Assembly: GCA_024349245.1 (NCBI GenBank)
Contig: JALDNG010000487.1
Span: forward strand, 62,001-126,000
Direction: 5' to 3'
Source of the DNA: Neodontobutis hainanensis
Lineage: Eukaryota > Chordata > Actinopteri > Gobiiformes > Odontobutidae
DNA length: 64,000 nt
This document shows positions 55,126-64,000 of this stretch, one piece after another (the first letter of the stretch is position 1; every line of letters starts with the position of its first letter). Both the position numbers and the translations under genes were made by a program. The notes below the pieces were generated by a model that worked only from the letters and a program-made list of their open reading frames with translations, was not told the origin of the DNA and searched no databases.

Positions 55126-57282
55126 TGACTCAACTCTGACAAAAGATTCACTGAAACTCCAATCACACTACACATATTGCATCTAAATAGTTTTTGGTTC
55201 TAATGTCTTTTTCTTCCAGAGTTGAGCATACACTAATGAACGGGATCCATGTCCACTGGACCCTCACAGAAAGACAATCAATAAATACAATTTAAAAACC
55301 ATTTTTGTGTGCAAATTCTTTTCTTGCTGGTATGTGCAAATTACTGTTGTTTAAAGTACAAGAGTGCTCCAGTACAGTTCTGTAACGAACTGTCTGTTCG
55401 TTACACCTTTTTTTTGTCTCGTGATCCTCGGAGCAGACCAAAGAAGCAGCTCCATGGACAGGGACAGGGTCAATCCTAACCTTTTTCATTTATATTTATA
55501 CAAAGACATTGATCAACAAGCCTTTTTCACTCAGTACTAGTCACCACAGTAGACTTTTGCATCTAACAATGTCCCTTCAAAACTTGAGAAACAACAGTGA
55601 GAGTGATGAACAGAGTGATAAAAGTCAGGAAAACCAGGCTCAATGGCACAGTGCCATGAACCCAGCAGTGGTGCACAAAGAGTCAGAAAGTCCTCCATTA
55701 TTGAAGCATCCTGGAAAGCTATTCGGACAAAAACTGAGCAGTACCCATTTCATCCACTCCATAAAAAATATTAGTGACAGGTGAAGCTGCATGAGTCAAG
55801 TCTATAAAATGGAAGAGTAAAGCGTTATTGCAATACAAGTTATTTGATGAGATGCAAATATTACGATCAATAATATCATGATTAATTTGCAATATACTGG
55901 CCAGCCCTATTTCCCACAAAACAAAAACCTTAAACTTCTAGCTCTGAGTTCAGCGTCAGACCATCCCGTGGTTATCTTGGTCTCGTGCAAATGTTTTTTC
56001 TATTATTTATAATAAAGTCTAGATGACGCCATGATGTCTCAATCCTCTTGTTACAACACAAGTACCAAGTTTTCCACAATGCAAGACAACTCACCGGTGA
56101 ATACTATCCTTTTGTGGTGATTGCAAATCATTTCTAAATAATTGTGTCCCTGCTATTGTGCCTGTGTTTGTTGTCTTACTTGCTGCTCAAATGAATTGCC
56201 TCTAATGGGTTTAATAAAGTTGTCAAAATCTGAAGTAAGGCTCTACAAGGGTCTTACCTCATCTAAGTGTCAAACCTACTCTATAATCTAATATTGTATT
56301 TGTCATGTCCCCAGTAACTCCCATGGATTCAGACTGATCTGTAGAAAAAAATCATCCACATACAGGTACAAGGCTTGCTGTAAACTGAGCAGAAAAGTGG
56401 CAACAATTAAATTTGAATCATGTGCATCACCTCCACATTAAACAATTCACCATGCCACACTACGTCTGTGTGAAGGTGAAAAATCCCTGAACAGTGCAAA
56501 AAGAACACCCCGTGCACTGCAATGCGGCACCGAAATTTAAAGATGAAGCGATGTACAGCAGGTAAAAGGCAGCGATGAGGACTCATTAAGTGGTGACAGG
56601 AGCCGGGGGAATGTGCCTGGAGAGTCTGCATGTTTCCAAAAGCCCACCGCCGGCATTAGAGTCATTTCATCTTAAAATCCTAATGGTCTTCTGTTGAAAA
56701 GGGAGAGTGGATACACAAGAGTGGTACATGCCTCGAAATGCACCGTGTGACTTCAGTAAACACTGACTATCATAGATGTATTTGATGAGTTAAAGAAGAG
56801 CTGGATCATTTCTATTAAACTCTACGGATACATAGTAATCTATATGTCTTTGTTACCCTTGAGTCAGATATTGATTATGAAAATTCTTTGCTATACTGTT
56901 GTGCATTAATTATGAAAAGAAAGGTAAATGTCAAATGCGTGCTGATCTAGTATATTCAATACAACCTCCCTAAAGTTGTATGTAACTCTTGTGGTTAACA
57001 AATCATAATACACATTAATTCACCTTAAATCATGATTTCTGTGAAAATGAAAGTGAGCCATAGTTTGACAGAAAGTCTGATTTTTGTGTAAATAAATCTT
57101 TCCATTGTAGTGACATTTTAATGTAATATGTCGGAAATGAGCCAATGACAATGAAATACTTTTTGTATTCTTTTCCACATAATCCGCAAAAGCCTCTCTT
57201 TCATTGACCTTTGAACAAATATCAGGATATCAGTGTCTGTATCACGATTATGTATCACACGAGCAAAATGATAAATGGCATT
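55126..57282. other. Unassigned interval
   Basis: 55800-55915 ends atatactggccagccctat, resembling a hAT right end. 56400-56640 is non-repetitive and may be regulatory. No exon recognised. Confidence 0.35.
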
Positions 57283-57470
57283 TACAGTGTATAGTGCTTT
57301 TATATATGCTCCTGGTCAAACAAAGCGCTGTTCATCATGCTTCACACATTCATACACCTGTGGCACAGACACTGGAGGCAAGGTGTCTTGCACAAGGACA
57401 CAACGGCAGTTTAGGCTGTGGGAAACAGGATTTGAACCACTAACCTTCCAGTTATTGGACTTTCTGGACA
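57283..57470 (-). repeat. Degenerate SINE copy
   Basis: Tail agtgcttttatatatg; body ctggaggcaaggtgtcttgc and acaaggacacaacg; a B-box-like remnant in ggatttgaaccac. Older than the other copies. Confidence 0.65.
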
Positions 57471-60400
57471 AATGACAAAAAAAAAATTTGTTATCCTCAG
57501 TGCTCTCCTGCTTTTGCTGCAGCTCCTTTAACTGTCGCTATGGCAACAGCTTGTGCATGTGACGCGTAGCTTGCTTCCAAAATGGCAGCGGGTCTGGGAA
57601 TGTTTTTGCTTCTCGGAGGAAGAACTTGGTCTTGAGATTTCACAGGTAAATTAAGGGGTGCTTTATGCTAAGCTTAAATTAATCGTCCAATTGATTGATT
57701 TCCAAATATATGTTCTCATGCCCGATGAAAAACTTTTTTTGATCTCCTCTGGAGATTTTTTTAGATTTAAAAATCTAGGTCTATACTTACTCAGATTTAC
57801 GCAGCTGACAAAAATGCTTTTAAGTAAGAACGGGTCATGAGCTAGTCTGAAGAAGAGAGTCTCACTTTATTACAAAGACTTGTAACTTACTACATTTGGT
57901 CCGTTATTATATATCTATATCTATCTGCAGATGCTATAAATGGCTTTAAGGCCATTTATATTTTTTGTAAGTTTTTTAGTAAGAGCCTAGAGGACGTGAG
58001 CCGGGACATGTCTTTAGTGGTAGAGGAAACCAGAGCACAGCCAGGCTTTTGTATTTGGGTCTGACAGAACTCACCTGCGCTTTTCCCGATTGTTATCACA
58101 ATAATACAGACTTATAACACACTCTCGTGTAAAATATAAGCTACTAATCCATCAGTACAAGACCTGGTTTTGTTAGTTGACACAATCATGTTCTCAACAG
58201 AGACGTGAACGGGACAGCTCACGCTAAACTCCAGCTTCCATCGCCCTCACGCCTCTCACTCAGCTCCAGTGAGCATCGACACAACAGAGGCTACATATGA
58301 AGAAACATGGAATAGCAGCTGTGTTTTATTTTTTATTTGTTTGAGAATGTTTAAACAAAGACATGCAGACCATTTGTGTCTGTGGCTGGACCTCTCTCTG
58401 TTCAGAACAGTGACTCATTAACATGGCACACATTTAAATGAGGATAAAGACCTAAAAAACTTGATATTGTATTAATTTGAGCACCATAGCATCGCGACAC
58501 CTTTGAAGTACTGACACACCGTGTAACACTATGAAGACAACATTTATTTCATCAGATCCTAAGAACCTCCTGATTAATGTATACATTATTTGTCTATTTT
58601 TTGTATTTATCATTTAAGTTTCTGTTACAATGTGTGCCATACTGAGTTTGAGACGTGTTGTGATGAGACTGGTCACTGAGGTCACATTTACAAATGGCAC
58701 TGCCTCTTTCTCTTTATCTGCTTTAATAATGAAGCCAGTGCAAACCCCACAATTAAATGTTCTCTGCCTAATTACCTTTAACTTCTGTGACAGGCCACAG
58801 GGGAGTAGCCCAGGATGAGGCGCAGTTTCCTCATTAAACTCCTACAGCTCAGACTTTGCCACTTCCCCCCACACACACTCTCTCTGACCATCTCCAGCCC
58901 ACAACCTTCCCTCGTGTCCAAAGGCTTATGTAACTGTGCAGATGAGCTGACCACTGCTTGCATTACATCCAAGCCCGGCACCGAATGAAGCTGGATTAGG
59001 CAGAAAAGCCACTCACGTTAAAAGGTGATTATTCCCCTGTGTGACATATAGTGTATTCAGACTGTTTTAGACAAACATTATCCCTATAACTATATCTGTA
59101 CTGAAAAGACCTCTTAAAATGTCTTCAATGTGACATACATTTACACCTTATCCCTGATCATAGCCTGAGATTGTGATGTATCCAATTTGAAAAGGTGGCA
59201 CCTGTTTGACAACAGGAAGTCAGTCAGGAGCCAGAATTTCTTCATCAATTAACAGTTCTTCTCAGCTGTTATCCAATAGTTTGAATTCTGTTTTTGTTTA
59301 TCAGGTTAGGTCACATGTTTCACAATTTTCACAAACAACTCAACCTTCACATGTCTTTTCAGTTAATTATTGTAACAATGGTGTCTGTAAACTGTCCATT
59401 TACCAAAATAAAAGCCTGACACAATGACTAAATATTTAAACTGTATTTTTCCCACCACCTTTTTTACCTAAGCACTCTGAGACCCACTGAGAACTAGTGC
59501 GAAGCCAAAAGGGGTTTATCTAACACTTCTTCGGCATGTTTGCTTTAAATTATGCAGCTCCAATATGACACGTCTCTGGACTGACGCATTACGTCACGAA
59601 CATGTGCCTGTTGTCACTCATCTCTAGCATCTGCCTTCCTGCTGCTGCTTAAACAAAATCCACTTTGTTTTAACAATTAACAATATCTGTAAAGGATTTT
59701 CTCCAGCTACAAGAAAGTATCGACCAAAAGCTACCTCTGCAAATGCACAACGGCTCCATAAAGTTTATATTTGCAAAGCTTTCTCATCCAACAAGAATCA
59801 CACGGTTCATACTTTTCCATTTGGCTGCACCATCATTAAAGGCACCGTCTGATCCAGTCGTGCGATGGCTGCAGCTAAACCTGAGACAAGAGTGAACTAT
59901 CACATTTATTAACATAAACATAGCATAAACTTAACAAGTCATAAGTGAGTTTATGATTATATTACATGTTAATATTTCACCATCCTCTGCAGATTTAATA
60001 GAGATACAGATATGATCAAGCACAGACACAGGATTAACAAGACAAGAGCTCTTATTGAATGGATTAACATGGTGTGAACAAAGTTTTTGGTGCATATGTA
60101 ATTCTGCGAAATGGAATAAACCTACAGTAATGTTAGGTTTTCCATTTGCCAGACATTTGCAGTAGATCAAAGTAACTGCACTGCAGCCAAACCAGAAAAG
60201 TTAGCAGCCCAGTGTGAACAGACACAAAGCATGTTTTTTCTTCATTTTAATTTGATGCAACAAAGTGTCATTACCAACTGCCAAATACATTAAATCCTGA
60301 CCAGGATAGCCCATAAGAAAGCTGTTGCATTCTGTTCTCACGTCGTGCAGCTAAAGATTGACCTTTCTCTTTTTGAATCCACTTCTTTTGCAGATCAAGA

Positions 60401-60529
60401 AACATATCAGTGTCATTTTAAAACAGAACTTATCAAAGTCAGGTCACAGACCCCCGTTATCTAACGGCACATGCAACACCGCACGCACGGACAAAAAAAA
60501 AGTCTGTTGTAAAACTATCTAACGCACTC
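57471..60529. other. Interval without a recognised gene
   Basis: No exon or repeat family recognised with confidence. The 57520-57640 stretch is somewhat GC-rich (atggcagcgggtctggg) but shows no continued frame. Confidence 0.4.
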
Positions 60530-60830
60530 TCCACACGCTCCCTCCACGTCTCCTTTTCCCGCTCTTACCCGGGGTTTGGAGTCCAGCGGCGGCGGTCAAA
60601 GTCCTCAAACTTGTCCCGGGACTGAAGTCTGGAGACAGCTCGCGTCCTGACGCAGCGGTGCCTCGGCGTTGACTGAACACAGCAGAGCGGCGAACCCCGG
60701 AGCAGAGCCTTGTGTCAGAGCGACGCTGCGCTGCGACGCAACCCACTACTTCCTGTGACATCACGCCCACAGCCACGCGCGAGCGGCGTGTTGTGCGCAG
60801 CCAAGACTCCCACACTGGTCACAACAAAGC
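60530..60830 (-). promoter_or_regulatory. CpG-rich block, candidate calcrl promoter and first exon
   Basis: The most GC- and CpG-rich stretch of the window. On the minus strand it contains gtgatgtcacaggaagt, a CRE-like site next to an ETS-type GGAAGT. A strong splice donor follows (ccccgg then gtaagagc, at 60561-60569). The first coding exon of calcrl has an upstream acceptor, so a non-coding exon is needed, and this is the best candidate on that strand. An unrelated non-coding RNA or a plus-strand promoter is possible. Confidence 0.5.
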
Positions 60831-63092
60831 CCGGCTCAAACTGTGGGGCACGGCCTTGATTCTGCAGCAGAAGCCATTGAAGATAAAACAATAGCATAAG
60901 AAGTATCTGAGTGATTTAAGGAGAAATATGAGACAGTCTTTGTGATGAAATATGTGTTCAATTGTTGCATATTCAACAGGTTTAGGTATTAATATACACA
61001 GTCCTTTTCTCGTCCTCTTTTATCCAATGTTCAGAGAAAACCTCATAAATAATCCGTGTGCAGGGTTTATGGGTTCAAACAATGTGGAGCAAAGTGGTGC
61101 AGCAAAAAAAACTGACTGAAATAACAAATAACCAGTAATAACCAAAATCATAATGACTTAAAACGTCACATTCCTTCTCTAAAGAAAAGACAGGAAATTA
61201 AACGTATTATGTGAGGACATGTTTAAAGTGTATATAGAAAAGTACTGTAGGCTACATGTGTGCTAATGCTGAGACTGCTGATGATATAAGCTCAATAGGG
61301 ACCTCATAACCTGGTTATTGACAAGGACCCCAAGTGGGAAGGGGGCCCTTAAAGACAGCAAATATATGTTTGTTTGGTTCATTCTTTCAAGACCAATGTT
61401 ATTTTTGTTCAAACAATGGCTTATCGTTGTATAAAAAAATGACATACATTAATGACTAATACACCTTTAGTGTCCCACAAAGTCCAGTCTGTGCAAGGCC
61501 CCCCGGTATCTCTCACCTGGGGCCCCCAGTATCACTAGAATCACCTCTGTCTTTTCTCGGTCTTGTCTCAAAACGAATATAAAAGTCTTTGGCTTTAAAA
61601 TAAAGACCTGCACAATACCGTTCATTACCTGGACCAAGATCTAACAAACCTCAGCGAGTCTGGACTTGGATTGTTTGACATGGATCAAGTATCCTATAGG
61701 TCCAGATTTTTACTCAGCCTTAAATCCCTAAAAGTCCCAATTATTTTATCAAAGTTACAATGTTTATTCTACTTTATCACTGTGCAGACGCGTTTCTTGT
61801 CATTTCCAGATGGCCACAGTGAGTTCTGTTAGAGTTTGAACACCACAGAAGAGCAGAGCAGTGCAGTAATTGGGGCCAGAGTTTTCCCTGTATTGTTTTT
61901 GGTTGTTTATATTCACACCAGTTTAACCTCTTGACCCTGACCCATTACTGGAGTTCACTAACCCACTGCACGCTACACAACCCATTCCTTCAAACAGCAT
62001 CAGATCAGGTTCAGAATACTGGGCTCAAATGAAAAGACTGTTTATTCAGCCACTCTAACGTTTGTTTAACAAGACCAAACCTACTGTTTATTCTACTATA
62101 ACAAGAATATTTATGGACTGGGGCTAAAGTAGGATTAATCTAAAGACTAAACTTGAACTACAGAGTGATTTAACCACAGGGTATTGGCAGAATCAAGTCC
62201 GGACTAAGGATGTTAAACAGGACGGCATTAAACCAGGAATCAGTCCAGTAAATGATGTCTTAAGCCAGGCCCACTGTCACACATTTTTATTACTTTGAGG
62301 CATAGAATGTTCCAGTAAAAGTTTCAGGATGTTTCTTTAAAATCTCTAATACGACAAAAGGAAGAGACAACCGACTGGGAAATGTAATTATAACTTAAAC
62401 AAGAAAACGCTTATTGATATTTCTTTTTATTATGATACAACAGTTGCATGAACAGACAGTGACACACCATTTTTTACACAACATCGCCCTCTTGTGCCTG
62501 GTTTTAAAACAGCACAGGATTAATGAAATATTGATTCAAACACAACTTGAGCAGTCCTCACTTTGTGCGTTTTGATCGATGGCTGTGACATTTAATAATA
62601 GTGTAATTAATACATGTGTTACAATTATGTGTGTCTTACTATTTTAATGCAGATGTTGACACAAATAGACAATAGTAAAGTTTGACTAATAGCATGATTA
62701 GATAGAAAAAAACGTGAAGTATTAACATAAAATACAAACAAATTAGTTTTTTTTTCTTATTGCAGCATACATAATTACAGTATATGCATTTGTCACTATA
62801 TGATTTCCACATATGAAGTCCACATACTGTATTATTCTGTTCATTTTAATCCAGCCCATAAATTTCATAAAACAATATCCAAACAAAGTGTCATTACTTC
62901 AAAACGTTCTTAAAATCCAATAATATTTAAAGCACATGACAAGTATTTGCTTTTTCCTCATTCTTAGTCAGATTGTGTAATAAATTTAAGACAGGGTCAT
63001 CCATTCAAAACTAATGCAAATTCAGTGGTAAAATACACAATAATAACAACAGAACATGTATTTAAAATAGACAGAAATACAGGAGACAGTGC
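60831..63092. other. Intergenic DNA and probable tfpi 3' UTR
   Basis: Below 63093 the tfpi 3' UTR should run. A minus-strand AATAAA lies at about 62426-62431, some 660 bases after the stop, and is a plausible polyadenylation signal. 62100-62270 has sparse copies of the ccagga repeat. Nothing else is recognised. Confidence 0.4.
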
Positions 63093-63166
63093 TCAAACTG
63101 AACGAGAAACTATGTTTTCAATGTTTTTCTTCCTTATTCGGATCATTTTGATTATTCCTCCGTGTT
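63093..63166 (-). CDS. tfpi: tfpi last coding exon: basic C-tail
   Basis: Acceptor GTGTTTCAG. Reads HGGIIKMIRIRKKNIENIVS then RSV and a stop at 63093-63095. It has the lysine/arginine cluster of TFPI-alpha, less basic than in mammals. An open frame on the opposite strand (63025-63360) is a shadow of this exon. Confidence 0.85.
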
Positions 63167-64000
63167 CTGAAACACAAGAGTCAAAGTTAGTCCCAGTAAG
63201 TGGTCTCGATAACGATAACACAGGCGGTTCTGGTCCAATGGAGTGTCGACTTTACAATGTTTCGAAAGATGTGCTAAAAAAACACTCAAATATAGAGGGA
63301 GATTACAAATATTACATTATATTATGTAATAAAAAAGCCTTGTTAAACGCTTTTCTCTGAGTATTTCTTAGATTAAAGCGAGCCATCATTAGTTGTTTTA
63401 AATAGCCTATGTCTGTATTGAGTGGACTTCACTGCACTTTCCAAAGTTAAAACTGTGGCTGTGTGAGTCTTGACTTGTCTTTACAGAACAGCTCTAAATA
63501 CAAATTATAGGCTAGTTATTTTAAACTAAGCTAGAAACTGGGCTCTAAGGCATGACTTACTGAGGATCCTCAAACAACAAGCTAGAAAAGTCCCAGGTTA
63601 GGGCAGTTGCAACAGTGAATTGCTGGTTTAGCATTTAGAGACAGACAGAGAGCATTCACTCTCACATTCTTTCATCACGGCCAAAGCAGAGTCATAAGTT
63701 CACACGTGCACGTCTGTGCATAATGAGATAATCATTGTCATCATAATGTTATGGCTGATATGCAGAACAGTGCACAGGTTTTTAATGAAATCCTACCTTT
63801 CTTCAGCCGATGGAACCTTCCCACTTGATCTGCAACACAACATACTTTCAGTTTAACTTATTCACATATTTTTTCACAATACTAAACATAAATGAGTCTG
63901 TATTTCTACAGTCGTACCATTGAAGCGTCATGACACACTTCTTGAGACAGTGTCTGCGGAGGACAAAGTTGTTGGCGTTGCCTCCACAGCCTGAAAACTG
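63093..64000 (-). CDS. tfpi: Tissue factor pathway inhibitor, 3' end of gene
   Basis: TFPI is a secreted Kunitz-type inhibitor of factor Xa and of the tissue factor-factor VIIa complex. Visible here are the second half of a Kunitz domain (GCGGNANNF and LRRHCLKKC) and, two short exons on, a basic C-tail (HGGIIKMIRIRKK). This tail matches the position and character of the GGLIKTKRKRKK tail of TFPI-alpha; it contributes to heparin and cell-surface binding in the family. Synteny supports the call: calcrl is the neighbour on the same strand. Kunitz domains 1 and 2 lie outside the window. The splice phase between the Kunitz exon and the next exon does not work at the best acceptor. tfpia and tfpib paralogues cannot be separated. 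Confidence 0.87.
63797..63829 (-). CDS. tfpi: tfpi exon: linker to basic tail
   Basis: Acceptor TGTTGCAG at 63830, donor gtagga. In the frame that fits the last exon it reads QVGRFHRLKK, aligning with GFIQRISK of human TFPI. From the best acceptor the junction with the Kunitz exon makes a TGA. An acceptor 13 bases further in (exon starting at 63816) restores the frame. The exact 5' edge is therefore uncertain. Confidence 0.7.
63918..64000 (-). CDS. tfpi: tfpi exon: end of Kunitz domain 3 (partial)
   Basis: Reads QFSGCGGNANNFVLRRHCLK then KCVMTLQ to a gtacga donor at 63917. It has the GCGGN-NNF signature and the last two Kunitz cysteines. The exon continues past the window edge. It ends two bases into a codon. 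Confidence 0.9.

Noticed and set aside
60519..60815. 98-codon minus-strand ORF in the CpG block
   Set aside because: Long open frames are expected in GC-rich DNA; low-complexity Arg/Ser/Gly composition and no domain. Better read as promoter and non-coding exon.
63025..63360. Plus-strand ORF of 111 codons with a signal-peptide-like stretch
   Set aside because: It overlaps the tfpi last exon on the opposite strand, which has a homologous frame, splice acceptor and stop. The hydrophobic run is the complement of the basic tail.

Overview
The window is vertebrate, almost certainly teleost, genomic DNA. Genes are split into short exons with GT..AG introns. The intergenic DNA holds tRNA-derived SINEs, LINE tails, Tc1 and hAT relics, a Ty3/Gypsy chromovirus and microsatellites. 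I cannot name the species; the repeat mix recalls gobies, but that is only an impression.

Two protein-coding genes can be supported, both on the minus strand. (1) Bases 984-17037 hold a calcitonin receptor-like receptor gene (calcrl). It is a class B GPCR in 12 coding exons: signal peptide, six-cysteine hormone-binding ectodomain, seven membrane helices and C-tail. (2) Bases 63093-64000 hold the 3' end of tissue factor pathway inhibitor (tfpi): the end of the third Kunitz domain and the basic C-tail. CALCRL and TFPI are same-strand neighbours in human, so this is a conserved gene pair. A CpG-rich block at about 60.5-60.8 kb, with a minus-strand splice donor, is a candidate promoter and non-coding first exon for calcrl.

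Layout: 1-17 kb is calcrl. Its largest intron carries an REL-endonuclease LINE fragment (about 7.4-8.7 kb) that abuts a TA microsatellite. The same intron carries a young full-length chromovirus (9456-14640) with a perfect 5-bp target duplication. 17-23 kb is mostly unannotated. 23.2-24.4 kb is a 45-bp minisatellite with a SINE inside it. 25.3-25.9 kb is a LINE tail joined to a second minisatellite. 28.0-28.5 kb is a solo LTR related to the chromovirus. 28.8-37 kb has SINEs, a dead Tc1 element and an L2/CR1-type reverse transcriptase fragment. 38.4-39.4 kb is a hAT-type element in an AT repeat. 41.7-43.8 kb is a modular repeat with related inverted ends. 53.0-55.1 kb is a complete non-autonomous DNA transposon with 32-bp perfect inverted ends and an 8-bp target duplication, P-like by its ends.

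The most useful cross-cutting observation is a pattern of single-base indels. One conserved calcrl exon is exactly one base short. Two further splice junctions (calcrl exon 1/2 and tfpi Kunitz 3/tail) do not join in frame at their best sites. The two LTRs of the young chromovirus differ mainly by indels, mostly in G/C runs. This suggests uncorrected indel errors in the assembly rather than dead genes. No CRISPR array, operon or other prokaryotic system is present.
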